Shown: positions 20,805 through 33,334, numbered from the stretch's first letter. The stretch is DNA of 64,000 nucleotides from Rosellinia necatrix (GCA_021209875.1 JAGYVD010000004.1:1550001-1614000), one strand, 5' to 3'. Program-made: numbers and translations. The notes: a model not told the origin generated them from the letters alone.

Positions 20805-22087
20805 ATGACGGCAGAAGTCGTGAAGATGTCCACAGGCGAAGCACTCCAGGCCAAGGCCGACGAACTCGAAAAGATAGCCACCATCATAGCAGAAAAATAC
20901 CACAGGAGCATGCTAGAGAAGCCTTCCTTGGAGGCAATCGCCCTTGAGCTCCTGTCAATAAAGGAAGCACACGATCCCGTGAGCTAAAATTCGCTGCAAT
21001 TTCCTAGAGGCCACGGCTATGTGGACCGGTGGTCGCCTTGGGGATACAGGGTTCACACAAAAGGCTATCGATGATCCGAACAACTTCAGTAGCGTTGCCG
21101 AAGCGGCAGCAGCTGTCCCCACCGGCGTTTTGGATTTTATCGCAGGGCGCGCTCGCCGTTCCCGCTGCGATCCCTGCTCTCATGGTAGTCGTATTTTCAG
21201 CAAGAGCCAGGATCATGTACTGGATAGCAGGCGGCGGCGGACTCGATCTATACTCTCCCTAGTTAGCCATTGTTGCATTAGTCCCCGTAAAGTTATGGTA
21301 CCCGTAGATCGGTGACGACAGGACGGGATTCTCGGTATTCAAGGATGGCAGTCGGTTGTACGTCGACCGACGGTCGCGGAAAAGAGTTGGCTGCGGACAC
21401 CGTCCTGGGTTTCGCGAGTTACGGCGAGGATCTTTACGCTGCATTCGGCTCGAGTGACAAGGCCATCAGCTACTGCGTCTACGGCCCGAAGTTGGATAAC
21501 ACTGGCATACACAAGGGATGAAGTGACCCCTATATGACCGGCGCATACAGGCATTCGCCTAGCCTGATCGAGTACCAGGGATCCTTGTATATGGTCTACT
21601 CCAAAGACAACGGCGAGATCTGGTGGATGAAGTATGACTGCGGTTGGACGCATGGAAAGGCTCTGCGGGGAGGGAGAGCCTACACCTCCGATCGGGTAGG
21701 CCTGGCAATATTCTTAAACAAAATCTGGCTCATAGCCCGCGGAGTAGGGGGGGACCAAAGCATGTTGTAGTCGACCTTCGACGGCAATGAGTGGTCGGCC
21801 ACTCCAAAATGGGTGCCTCGTATTCACACGGCCCAGCGTTAGCCACCTTTAGAGGCGAATTGCATATGGTCGCCAGCGGAGGCGGTGGCGATCATCAAAC
21901 ATGGCGTTACTGTTTCAACCCACTGTGGGGGAGGAGAAGCCGCCCGCTGAATCACGTATTTACTGCCGGCGCGCCTTCATTGGCCATTGTTGGCGATAGC
22001 CTCCATTGTGCCGCGGTTGGAATGGAGAAGATGACATGGCACATGAGTTATTCGGATGGGGGGTGGTCTGTTTACAAGCAGACCTAG
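20805..22087 (+). pseudogene. Broken beta-propeller-repeat gene
   Basis: Starts with a credible N-terminus (ATG at 20805, MTAEVVKMSTGEALQAKADE) and ends with at least four roughly 45-residue propeller-like repeats of the pattern 'P-x-L-A-x-[FY]-x-G-x-L-x-M-V ... W' (SPSLIEYQGSLYMVY, VGLAIFLNKIWLIA, GPALATFRGELHMVA, APSLAIVGDSLHCAA). Lesions: TAA at 20985, TGA at 21519, TAG at 21768, and frame changes near 21000-21150, 21150-21330 and about 21790-21810. Without the stops at 21519 and 21768 the same frame reads on smoothly, so they look like point nonsense changes. Repeats of this kind occur in fungal lectin-like and sialidase-like proteins; exact family not set. Introns cannot explain the two in-frame stops. 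Confidence 0.65.
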
Positions 22088-22702
22088 CTTAGAAGCCAGC
22101 GCGGCCCGTCTCTGAGTGCCTACAGAGATAAATTTAGCAATCGGGAAGACATGCTGCTGTGCTATGACCCTCGCATATCGTCAGCTGTCAGAGATTAGAT
22201 TCTGGTATCGGCCGCTTCCAGTAGCGGGAGCCTTTACTGTCGCCTGCACCCGTACCACAATATCGGGTGCAGCGCCTCGTTCACCTGTAAAGCCTTCTTT
22301 TTATGCTGAAGATAAATAGCTCTAGTGAGAGATTTGAGTTTAAATATAAAAGTGCCTTAAACATCAACTTCGGTCATTAGGGGGTCAGGAGGTGTAGCGA
22401 TTGAAAAGCGATGCTGTAGAAGGGATGGATCTGGTAATTGACATGGAGTCTACCGTAGTAGTAGGTAACCACCACTGCATGCCAAGCCATACCATTTCAT
22501 TCCGTTGAGGCACCACAGTAGTTATCCCAATAAATAACGGCCTAGTCGAGACGAATTAATTAGTATTAATTGCACCGAGCCTTCACAGTCTCCTGCTAGA
22601 CTACACTGCTCAGCACCGCCTCCTGTAAGCCTTTTTATTCCCTGCCCTCCTTTACCCCTCACCTAGCCCCAACGTATGCCAGCGCAACCCAACTGACGTA
22701 GT
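22088..22702. other. Spacer before P450
   Basis: Short AT-leaning spacer between the propeller relic and the 3' end of the P450 gene; nothing recognised. Confidence 0.5.
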
Positions 22703-23030
22703 CTACGGACACTCCCGCCGCGAGATGTACACCTGCAGGCCCTCCTGGACGACGAAGAAGGTGGCCTTGGCCTTGAGCTCGCGCGTGGGGTTGACGAGCT
22801 GGAAGTCGAAGTCGCGCAGCAGCCGGGGGCAGACCTTGTTGATTTCCAGCAGAGCAAGATTGCGACCAATGCACACATGCGCGCCGCCGCCAAACTATGA
22901 CACCGCATGTCAGATTATAGATGAATTCAAGGAGAGAGAGAGAGTGTGTGTGTGTGTGTGTTGTACGCGCTAGACTGAAGTGGAAAAATAGACACGTAAG
23001 GGATGAATACAAGAGGAAAAAAAAAGAAAT

Positions 23031-23113
<83 letters not shown>

Positions 23114-24734
23114 AGGAAAGGTGAACACTCCATACCTGGAACATATACCGCTCCATGACGCGGGCGTCCTCCTCGTCCTCAAGCCAGCGCTCGGGGCGGA
23201 AGAAGTCGGCGTCGGGGCCGAAGACGGCCTGGTCGCGGTGCAGGACCCAGCCGTTGACGGCGAGGCTGGTGCCGGCGGGGAAGTGGCGGCCGTCGACGAC
23301 GGCGCCGTCGGGCGCGGGCGCGTAGCGGGTGATGTTGAGGCCGACCGCGGGGCGCAGCCGCATGGCCTCCTTCAGACACGCCTGGAAGTAGGGCAAGCCT
23401 TGCGCCTGCGCCCACTCGACGTTGCCCGTCGCCGGCAGCGCCCCGTCCCGCACGGCCCCGTCGATCTCCGCCTTCAGCGCCGCGTACGCGCGCGGCGCCG
23501 TCAGCGTCAGCCAGAAGAACGACTGCATTGTCGACGCCGTCGAGTCCGAGCCCGCGAAGCTGGGTTACCCCCCCTCCCCAGGCCGGGGGTTTATGTTAGT
23601 GTTGTTCTAAAATATGTCTAGAATATGGTATGTTCAGGGGAAGTGTGGGCGGGGGTGAGGGGGAAATGCGTACATGGCGCCGTGCGCGACGGCGAAGATG
23701 TCGCCCTCGTGGAACTTCAGCGGGTCCTTCAGATGCCCCTTGATCAGGCTGGCCATGAGGTCCTCGCGGCCGTCGCCGCCGGCCCCCTTGCCCTCGCGCT
23801 CGACCCCGAACGGCCTGCGCTTGGCCATCTCCTCGCGCGCGATGCGCGTGATGAGGTTGTTCGCCGGGTCCAGCGCCGGGATGTACCGGCAGATCGGGTT
23901 CCGCCGCAGGAGCGCGTCGAGCTCCGGCACCTGCCCGATGATGCCGTTGTACTTCTGGCTGTTGTCGATGGTGCGGATCGCCGCCTCCTTGTCCGTCCCC
24001 GCAGCCAGGAACCCGAACGACCGCCCGAACGCCACCTCGCCCAGCACGTCGAACGCGAAGTAGTGCAGCCAGTCCCCGAGGTCAAGCGTCGGCTGCGGTT
24101 TCGCTGTTGCCATCGCCGCGCCGAGCGGGTGGCCCTCTTCAGAATCCGCTGTTTTGGTGGTGGTGGTGGTGGGGTCTGTGCAGAAGCTGCCCATCTGGGA
24201 GACGAGCAGCTCGATCGTGTCGTCGATAAAGGGGCTCAGCTGCCGCATCGCCGCCATGGAGTACGGCACGTTAGCGACCTTCTTCTTCATCGCGTGTACT
24301 TCCTCGCGGATTTCGGTGAAGATGTCGGGATTCTCGGGCGGCGGAAACACGCTGTAAAAGTCCGTCTTGTAGAAGCGTTTCCCAGCCGATAGGAGGTTCC
24401 GGGCGACCTGGGGCGAAGAAAACGAGACCTCGTTTGGTCCTATGCGGACTATGGGCCCGTATTTCCGATGTAGCTCAATGTGCTCCCATTGTGTGTTTTC
24501 GGAGATTACTGATCGGACTTTCCACAGGCGCGTGCAGGACGCGAGAAAGGGGCCGGGTATGGAGCGCAGAGGCGTGGCGTATCGCCGGTAAACCATCCGG
24601 CCGATGAGAAATGTTGGAAAGAGGATCGTCCAATACGCACCGATGAACACAATCGCAATGTTGAAAATTATGCGCACCGGCGAAATAGTACCTTCATCGG
24701 GCACTATCATCTTACCATCCTGGGCTAGATCCAT
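22703..24734 (-). CDS. Cytochrome P450 (pisatin-demethylase-like)
   Basis: Three exons: 24734-23674, 23559-23136 and 22894-22703; 558 residues. N-terminal membrane anchor (ISPVRIIFNIAIVFIGAYW), Pro-rich hinge IPGPF, I-helix FAGSDSTAST (rebuilt across intron 1), ExxR as KEAMR, PERW, and heme loop FGGGAHVCIG with the cysteine ligand at the start of exon 3. Intron 2 (23135-22895) carries a GAAA microsatellite and a GA/GT tract. The WKVRSV...ELHRKYGPIVRIGPNE segment is typical of the fungal pisatin demethylase-like group, which acts on plant phenolics or own secondary metabolites; the substrate is unknown. No biosynthetic core gene lies next to it, so a role in xenobiotic handling is as likely as secondary metabolism. 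Confidence 0.9.
23032..23115. repeat. GAAA tetranucleotide microsatellite within a P450 intron
   Basis: About 21 tandem GAAA units (CTTT on the coding strand) inside the second intron of the P450; a (GA)n(GT)n tract at 22931-22961 lies in the same intron. Confidence 0.95.
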
Positions 24735-25960
24735 TTTGGGCCGAATTTTCTATTGGGATTACCGAGAGCGATCAAGATATTTGATAAAGAAGTACCTGCC
24801 TCCTTTGAAAAGATGAGGGATATAGACCTGGAAGGGAATCAAGATATTATTGAAGGATACGACCACCCCTGTTGAAGGAGAGGCAGATATTCAATAATAG
24901 ACACAGAGAGAACTACGGCTGGGGCATATTAGGTTCCTGAGGACGGACGGCGGAATATATAAGAGGCAAGCCGTTGGTCACAATTGTAAAGGGTAAGTGG
25001 TCAAAGGTTAGCGGGCCCGAACCCGACGAGAGAACGGCACCGGCCCAGACCGAGGGGTTAATATAAAATATATGACTGTTCCATCGTAACACGGCCGTAC
25101 CTACAGATAGATCGGCATGCCGGCCAGATCCCATCACGAAACCTCTTCGGGTTTAACGTAAGACGCGTACGGCTCACTTGAGGATAGTTTCAGCGACGTT
25201 GAGGGAAATCTAGCCAATCAGCTAATTGCCGATAGATTCTCGACTGGAGCGAAAATACAGCGTGGTTCGAAGACCGCGGGATGTGGATCGATGTGGAGGA
25301 TCCCGCCGCAGAATATCCAGCCGCTTGAGCAAAATGTGGCGGGGACACTTCCCGGCTGCGGGGAAAGTGGTTTACAAAATGGTGACGATGCATAATTGAC
25401 GACCTCGCTCGTATATCGCTAAAGTCTTGTCGGCAATAAAAATACCTCCACGTTAGTGAGATAGAGGGAAGAAGGTTGTTGAAATCATCCTAGCTGGTCA
25501 GGTATGACGCCGTGATATTGATGCGATATCATTCGGTCGTCTTATTCGGCAGTGGTCGGCACCGGTGGCATGGGCATTTGGTAGAGGGGGTCGGGGATCC
25601 AATCATAGATGGCAAGCCTATACCTCCTTAATATATGCGTTAATTACTAGACCCATTCACCTGGTTTCCCTTGGGTTGCTAGTGCGATCCGATATACACC
25701 ACGGGTTAGTCAAGACGGGAAACGACGCTGAGCTCCCTGCACACACACGTGTGAGGGGTGAACGGTTACATCGCTAAAACTAGTGATGGAATGTGATATA
25801 GTAATGGATTCGAATTATGCAATCTTACATGTAAGTAACGGGATCAAATATGATAGTATGTCTGTTGACACCAAGTCGATCCGTCCCGCACATCACGAAC
25901 TCATAGCCTGTGCTCGGGAAACGAAAAACGCCGCACCAACATAAATGAAGTATTGGCTCA
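24735..25960. other. Spacer between P450 and SGT1
   Basis: Holds the P450 promoter side and the 3' flank of SGT1. Only short unconvincing frames. Confidence 0.5.
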
Positions 25961-27662
25961 TCAGTCCCATTTCTTAGCCTCAACGCCGTCGGGAGGCTGT
26001 GTTTTATAAGTCTTGCTCTTGGCATCCGCCCAGCTCGTGCTCAAAGAAGTGCCGTTACTCTCCTGGAAGCTCTTCATCATAGCCCGCCTTGTATCTGGAT
26101 CTGCATCCTTGTAAATCTGACGGAAGAAGTCATTAACATCCCCATTTTTGTCATCATCCTTGTCATCACCATCGCCCTCATCAATATTATCCCAATTTTT
26201 GGGACCCTTCTTGGAGGAGGTGGGGTAGGCAGGCGCTACGTTTTCCTGCTTTCGGGTTGGCAGAACCCCCGCAGACCCCTCCATTTCTGCTTCATTCTTT
26301 GATTGCGAGCCTGGGGCTGAGTTGTGCGAAACAGACTGGTGGGCATCAAAGGTGCTCAAAGATTCTTGCTTGGTGCTAATATTCGATCGCAGCTTCTGGA
26401 GGAGGGCTGTATACCAAGCGGAGGGATCGCTGTCGTGACTAGGAAGCTCCAGTTCGGTAGTATTGTTATAACTATCACAAGTCTGTCAACAAAAGCACCG
26501 AGGTCGACAACGCTAACACGACTTACCCCAAAGTCGTAACGAAGTCAAAAAATTGGCCAGAAGAAACTCCCTGACTAGGGCTTATAGAGAGATTATCCAC
26601 AATATCCGCATTGTCGCGTCGTAGATTAGGCCACTTGCCTGCTCTCTGCTTCTGCAGAACGAGCTCGATCTTCATAGACTTTATGTTATACTTTGTTGAC
26701 TCCGGCTTAATCTGACCAAATAGTAGAAGAACAATAGGCCCGTTATAGCCGCCAAGAGATGCACCCTCGACTGGGCTCAATTTGATGGCTTGAGATTCGG
26801 AGTCAATCTTGACCTGTGAACTGGTCAAGTTCTTCAGAAACAAGTCGATAGTCAAGCTTGTGTCCGTCTGATAGAAACTGCATCGAATTTTATACTTGGT
26901 GTATAAGGCGATATACTGGGCCCATAACTTCTCCCATGCGTCGCGGCCTGATGCGGCGTTCGCCGTATTGCCACTGCTTCCTTCGCCCTCAGTAATATTA
27001 GTGTCCTTATCCGCGATACCACCAGACGATTCGTGCCGGGCCTTCTTGCTAGTCTCTATCTCGGATAGTTCAGGGTACTTGGCTAGGGTGTGGAGTTTGC
27101 GGCCATCGTGCCCCGAAGGCAGGTTTTCTATCTGAGTCAGGGCCTGAACACGCCAACTAAAGGCTTGGTTTTTCAAGGACGATTCCTGGGATCGGGCACC
27201 CGCCGAGAGCATTGCCGTATTGAGACCTTCGCCGGGGGTAGGCTTTGCCTCGTTTTGGACCTCCTTCAGGCGTACAAGGTAATCACCATTGCTGTCTACC
27301 TTTTTCTGCTGACCGTCCTCTTCCAGGGCCCTGGCGCCTTCTGACAGTCGGATGGCCCAAAAAGCACACACGTCGGCATCGGCGAACTGGCCCATACGAA
27401 AAAGCGCCACCGCGCGTCGGATCTGAGCTTGCATCATCTGGTCGCGGTTCGCGCGGTCATAGGCAATGCGCAGGGCCATCTCGGCATCGTAGAGAGCAAG
27501 GCCAATTTGGTTGGTTCGCAGATAGGCTTTCGAACGTTCGAGATGCCAGAGCGGGGCTGGCCGCGCATTCAAAGCTTTGGTAAGCTTCTCGACCCCTTCG
27601 GCATATTTGCCTGCGGCGACAGCCTGCACGCCAGCGTCGGCCAGAGCAGTCGCGGAGGACAT
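25961..27662 (-). CDS. SGT1: SGT1 co-chaperone (TPR-CS-SGS)
   Basis: Two exons: 27662-26527 and 26471-25961; the 55-bp intron has donor GTAAGT and acceptor GATAG. 548 residues. N-terminal TPR region (about 1-115: ALADAGVQAVAAGKYAEGVE), a linker, a CS domain (about 240-365: YKIRCSFYQTDTSLTIDLFL...KIELVLQKQ), and a C-terminal SGS domain with NWDNI and DADPDTRRAMMKSFQESNGT. Known: SGT1 bridges HSP90 with SKP1/SCF ubiquitin ligases and kinetochore assembly in yeast, and supports NLR-type immune sensors in plants. The acidic stretch before the SGS core (GDGDDKDDDKNGD) is variable in the family. Identification is firm because all three domains are in order. Confidence 0.95.
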
Positions 27663-28518
27663 GGTGCGTGGCCTAGCTAGCCTGGCTGTACCACGACGGG
27701 CTATGTATATGTGATGAGAGCAGTGGTGAGACCTGGTGAGGAATTAGGCGAGATGCCGGAGGCGGAAGCTGGATGCGTTACGCAGATGTTCGATAGCAAT
27801 ATGGATAATCCGGACTCGAAGGGTGTAGTTGTAATCGTCGTTCCACTAGAATGGAGGTAGACGCGGGTGGGGTCGTGACTGCTGTGTCCGGGTGGGTGGC
27901 TAAGAGAAGCTATTAATAGTCTACGTGGTAGAAATTTCGCGACACAAAACTCAAAAAACCTAAAAGGCGAGAGCCTATACGGAGGGGTCTGGAGAGTTGG
28001 GAGTTGGGAGGCAAAGAGGGTTTGGAGATATCATTCCACTCCTCGTCCCATGTGCAAGAAGGACTCAGTAGAGGGGGGTACCTACCTGCCTTAGGGTACT
28101 GAGGGTACTGCACAGCTGTAGTGGGGTGAGGGCGGCCAAATTCTGCCTTTCCTACGTAATGAGCCTTACCAATAGTTCTCACCGCCTTCCCTACTTCGCA
28201 CAATTAGCTCACCATTCCTTTTCTGGGTAACTTGGTGGGCTAGTAGTATTTAGACCCTACCCAAGGTTACGTAATCATATTAGTAACCAGACTTGTAAAT
28301 GGTCCTTCAAGGTTGTCTAGCAGATTCGGATGCACACCGTCATAGAGCATTGGGATATTAAGAGGCGTATCGATATTGCTGCGGCAAGTAAATATATCGT
28401 CTCATAGGTTCGATTAGTTCTTAATTAGGTATTATCGTTATCGTCATATCTTCATAGCCGATTCTAGTGTTAGGCTTAGCATAGGAGGTCTCTAGGTATA
28501 GAACGACCATTGTCGTGC
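27663..28518. other. Spacer between SGT1 and ERG7
   Basis: SGT1 promoter and ERG7 3' flank on the minus strand. No gene seen. Confidence 0.55.
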
Positions 28519-30893
28519 TCATACCACCGTTTCATTGGGGTATTTCGTTGCAAACATGCCCAAGGCCTTCATAGTGAAGGTGAACTTGTAGTTAGGGTAT
28601 GAGATCATGCAGCTTTTGTTAAATACACCCTCAATCGCTTCTTGTTTCCATTCCCCGTTCGATTGCTGTCTTTCCATGATCAGCTTTATGCCTCTCTTTA
28701 TGGGCTCGAGGCTGGGATAGTCGGCATGCATCAGGCCGATCAACGCCCATGCTGTCATGACCACCTGGGAACCTGTAGAATGTTCGGTATACACCATCTT
28801 CTCGCATGACTGGGGAAACTTGTCAGTATCAGGGTCACGGGTCACGAGGTGAGTCGAGGAACACATACACGATAGCTTTCAGACCACCCTCCATCCCCCC
28901 GTTGGCGAGATATTAGATAGTCACATCCCCGTTTCGAATAGTAGCTGTTGTTATACTTCTCGCCGATGCTCTTCAAGCTCTCTAGGGCGAACATGGTTGC
29001 ATAGGTATAACAAATGGCCCAGTTCCCATACCATGATCCATCGTGGTGTTGCGCTGTCTTAATCCAGGAGACTGATCGCCGGACAAACGCATCGATTTCC
29101 TGCGTTCGATGGTCTGGGTAATGCTTCTTAAAGAGCGAGAGAGCCGTGACAACGGCCGTGGTGCATTCGACATAATCGTATTCTACCATAATCTTACCAA
29201 ACACCTCGGCCGCGTTAAGCACCTCTAGCATTTCGCTGCCACGAGTTGGTTCATATGAAGAACACGCCCCTGATTTATTTTGGTACGTCAGGATCGTGTC
29301 GACAGCGTCGAAGATACGCTCGTCATCCAAGAGTTGAGGGTAGCCCGGAGTAGTTTGTAGGAGAAGCACCGACTTCAAAGCTTCTGAGACACAATCACAC
29401 ACAGCGTATCCTTGGTCCCTAGTGCTGAATGCCCAGGCACCTTTACGCTGCTGGCGATAGCAGACCTCCTGATCTTTGCAATTTTCGCGAATTTGCTGAT
29501 CGTCGAGGAATCCCAGGGCTTTCGTCAGCATTGGCCGCCATCGAGCATCTTGCTCCAGTCCGGCGTCAACTGCGGCTTGGATGAGGAACGAAGTATCCCA
29601 ACATTGAACACCGTTCGTACCGTTGCAAAACATTCCCTCCGCGTTCACCCACATAGCATCCTCCAGCCTCTCGATATGCCTTTTAAAACTGTATGCATCC
29701 GGACCATCACGGATGTAACATGCAACAGTGTTGAGAGCGGCATTCACAGGTGCAAGGTCGGCGTAGTCGGTATTCGCATCTTCCATGTCAATAAGCTTGC
29801 TGACCCACTCATTAGCTCTGTTTTTGACGAAGTTAGGACGAAGCCATGGCCAGACATTGACTAGGGCCCAGTTTGCCGCGTTCAGGATGGCTGACTTCGG
29901 GTGATAATTATCAATAGGGCAGATGCTATTCCGGTTACCGGCCCAGTTAATCGTCTCCCACTTCTCGGGAAATAATTCCTCACGCAAACCGCGAATAATG
30001 TCGGTCTCCTCGCAGACCCACTTCTTGTCGAATATGTAACCCATTGGGAGGAAGACTTGGCGCATATGAATCCACCACCTCCAAGGTGCAAACGGAACCC
30101 AGTCGGGTAAGAGCCAGATCTCTGGAGGTATCGGATTGACGATATCCCATTGGCAAACGCCGAGGATGCTCAGCCAGAATTTAGCCCAGTGAGGTGCGTG
30201 TGTTGTGCCGCCGAGCTTGTGTAGGGTCTTACGCGCCTTGACCATGACAGGATCCTTAGGATCGACGCCAACTAGACGTAAGACAGTGTAATTGAGCGAG
30301 GTGCCAAAGACAGTGCTTTCGCCTTCAATATGTAAACCCCATCCCCCATCCTCGGGGTTGGCACGGGCAAAGAGGTAGTTCTTGATCTCGGTAGCCACAT
30401 ACCACGGGATAGGCGTCTTGGTCGCATACCATGTAATCACAACACCCGGCAGGAGAAACATCGGACCTCCGTACTCGCATCCCCACTCGCCCGAGGGAAG
30501 TTGGAGCTGTTCGAAGAATGTAAGGCCATTGCGCACGGCATCGAGCGGCTTCTTGGGTTTGGGGAGGTCTGGTAAGTCCTACAGAGGTAGCTTGCGTCAA
30601 TGACGTTGGTCTCAAGTCGAGTGCTTGCAGGTTCTTACAGTTTTCAGGCCGAGGTACCATTTATCCGCGGTGGATTGTGGCCACTTCTCGGCAGCTTTGT
30701 CGCCCTCGAGATAGTGCCAAGTAAGTCTGCCGCTCTCATCGAGCATCCTCCACCGAGTACGGTCCGTCTCATCCGCGATCCTCGTTCGCTTAGCATCGAC
30801 ATGTACACTGCCATTGCTGGCACGTTTTCTCGATAGCTGAGGTATGCCATCTGATGTAGGCTGCACGCTGCCGCTCAATCGAGTTTGAACCAT
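28519..30893 (-). CDS. ERG7: Oxidosqualene cyclase, lanosterol synthase-like
   Basis: Three exons: 30893-30639, 30578-28869 and 28809-28519; 751 residues, the normal size. The start at 30893 (MVQTRLSGSV) is preferred to an ATG 37 codons upstream with unlikely composition. Several QW-type repeats (GGWGLHIEGES, GSWYGNWA, GDGGWSES) and the catalytic motif Asp-Cys-x-x-Glu, here DCVSE with Asp about residue 480, which protonates the epoxide. The C-terminal NKSCMISYPNY matches lanosterol synthases rather than the APPGGMR-type block reported for the protostadienol synthase of Aspergillus fumigatus. Cyclises 2,3-oxidosqualene to lanosterol on lipid particles/ER for ergosterol. Divergent from SPO11 across about 780 bp. 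A specialised paralogue cannot be excluded without knowing whether the genome has a second copy. Confidence 0.93.
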
Positions 30894-31676
30894 GTTGAAC
30901 TGTCGTCTTGCCGCAACAGGAAGTCCACGGGGTTCGAGGGGAGGGAAGAAGAGATGGGCCAGGCGTCCGTGGCGTCGCGCTCGAATTCGAGTCAATTGAG
31001 TCAATTGGGGTTCGGGAAAACCAATTACCCTCCTGCAAGCAGCCTTCCGTGAAATCCCACTCCTAACCGGGTTGGTATCATGAAATCGAAGTCGGGTGTG
31101 GCATATATATCCATTGTCGAGCAGTTATTTGGAACACGTTCGGTGCTTTCTCCTAGGATGCCGGGAGCCATTAGGTAACGAAAACGAATACGATAGTTAA
31201 TTACATGCCTGAGCAAGCACCTATCTAGGATAAGCTGTGAGCTTAGCTTGGCCCACTTATATTTATGGGCGACCGAAACATGTGTGCTCTAGTTACGCAT
31301 AACTACATAAGTCCACAAAATAAGCTCCGTTTTCTCTTATAACCAACTTCAGTATACATAAGGTAGTTAGTTATAGGTACCTTGACTGAATATTTCCCGT
31401 AAGTCAATGCGCGGCTTCCTCCCCAGGAACACGGCACTCCCCATCCAATCCGATCCATACTCGTATTGCCTTCCAAGCTTAACTCCCGTCATGACAATGG
31501 CCATGAGAGATTATGTGCTATCGCCGGCTTGTTCTTCAGTAAAATTAGGTCTTTTCATCCCAGAGAAAGATAACAACATCCTTGAGAGTTACAAGCAACT
31601 GTCACAACCCATCAGTGAAGTCACTGGAGGGCCACGGTATAGGACGAGATCATAGTCGCAGGAGACTTTCACGTGA
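30894..31676. other. Divergent promoter region ERG7/SPO11
   Basis: Non-coding spacer between two divergently transcribed genes; 5' untranslated parts of both are expected here. No sterol response element was identified with confidence. Confidence 0.5.
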
Positions 31677-33334
31677 ATGGAATACTTACTCGACCCCATG
31701 AGCCAAACACCTGGTCCTAGATTGCCGCCAGGAACCAGGAGACTCACCACACCCGGTCAGCATGATGTTATTTTGGCTCGGGAGCCCAGGCAAAACCCCC
31801 AGACTGGTGTCATCATTGCCAAGATCGAAGAGATACTGGCTGCAAATATGGATGCCCTTAGCGAGACCCGGGTTTTGGCCATTCCCCTTCGTAGTCGCCG
31901 TACGGGAAGGGTAGGATTAGTTCGGTTCCCTTCCCCCAGGGACACGGAGGCAAAGAAGTTCAGTAGGTTTATAGATGTCATCCAACCAAGTTTTCTCTTT
32001 CGGTAGCAGCTTACACCCCTGCCTTGTCTTCTCTCTCTAGCCGCGCTCCTTCAGATACTTCATTTATCTCATGAGGCGCTTGTTGCTGGCACGGTTATCA
32101 CAAAAAGGTCCGCCTTCGTTACTCCGTTCCTCAAAAACCACGAGGATGATCTTGACCCCGAGCATAATTGGCCAACGCAGGCGTAGGGCTATATACTACC
32201 AAAACCCCGGACTTTTCGGCTGCCAGCGATACGTAGATGGGCTAGTCGATGATCTTGCCTTCACCCTTGGGTTTGGGAGAGATGCTCTGAATATTGTTAG
32301 CGGTATCCAAGTGCTTTGGGTGTCGGCAACCTAATGTGTCAGCAGGTTGCGACGAGCAAAGGACTCGTTGCTGGTGCCGTCAGCCTGACGATCAATAATG
32401 GGTCAGCCCTTTGCTGCAATTCAAACGATGATGTGAGCAAGTGCTACATCCATTACCATGAGCGATGCTGAGCCCGTGATAGCAAGGTGTTCTCCTTCCT
32501 GATTTCCAGGCCATTACAGATATTAATCTCGGCGCTATCAGATGGGTCCTCGTCATTGAGAAGGAGGTCAATATTGCAGCCCCAGCTTTCGTAGTTACCA
32601 TGGCCTTTGACTAACTCCCTGTTTTTAGGCAACTTTTCGCGGGCTCGTCGCCTCTAGGTTCTATGAGACTGCTATAGTAGGACCAGGTGTTCTTGTCACA
32701 GTGTGTGAACCGCCCAGAGAGAGGCTTTCATTCCCAAACACAAGTTATATACTAATCTTAATGGAAGGCCAAAGGCTACCCAGATCTCTCAACACGACAA
32801 TTCCTGCATAAATTACATGCGGCATCTCCAATGCTGCCTATGTACGGACTTGTAGACTTCGATCCAGATGGTATAAGGATTATGCTTACATATAAAAACG
32901 GGAGCCGATCGCTACAGCATGAAGAGAATACAACGTTGAATCAGTTATTCTGGATCGGCCCTAAGAGTAGTGATATTCTCGGGGACTATCAGCAAAGATC
33001 ATCACCTCCACCGTTCAACGAGGACAATATGTCTGACACTCCCCACGACCAACGAATCTTATTGCCTCCCTCGAATACATCGCCCACCGCCAGGGGGCGC
33101 AGCCCCTGTGAGGCCGTATTACCACTCAAAGCCACAGATAGGAAATCGGCAATACGTCTTCTCTCTGGGACGGTCGGGAAGGCCGTCCAGTGTATGGAAA
33201 ACCTTGATTTTATTCGTGAGCTACAAGTCATGCTTCTACTCAACACTAAGGCCGAGATCCAAGCTGTAGACGACGCAGGGGATCTCACTATCTGGCTCGA
33301 TGGTGCTTTAACAAAATGCATAGCTGGAAGATGA
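31677..33334 (+). CDS. SPO11: Meiotic recombination endonuclease SPO11
   Basis: Reconstructed from seven exons: 31677-31962, 32041-32107, 32187-32295, 32346-32432, 32510-32566, 32629-32700, 32768-33334; 414 residues. Continuity supports each junction: VIIAKIEEILAANMDAL; LLQILHLSHEALVAGTVITKR; the catalytic-tyrosine region AIYYQNPGLFG; DLAFTLGFGRDALNIV | ATSKGLVAG; Toprim glutamate in WVLVIEKEATF; GPGVLVTAKGYPDLSTRQFL; metal-binding VDFDPDG; and RELQVMLLLNTKAEIQ. Introns show GACTAAC and ACTAATC branch sites. Donors at 32108 (GTCCGC) and 32296 (GTTAGC) are weak, and intron 4 could be shaped differently. Known: SPO11, a topoisomerase VI A-like transesterase, makes the meiotic double-strand breaks. 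The first exon could start at 31677 or at the next ATG, 31698. Confidence 0.88.

Noticed and set aside
22703..30893. A triterpenoid gene cluster formed by the P450 and the oxidosqualene cyclase
   Set aside because: The cyclase has lanosterol-synthase features, SGT1 lies between, and no other tailoring genes are adjacent.
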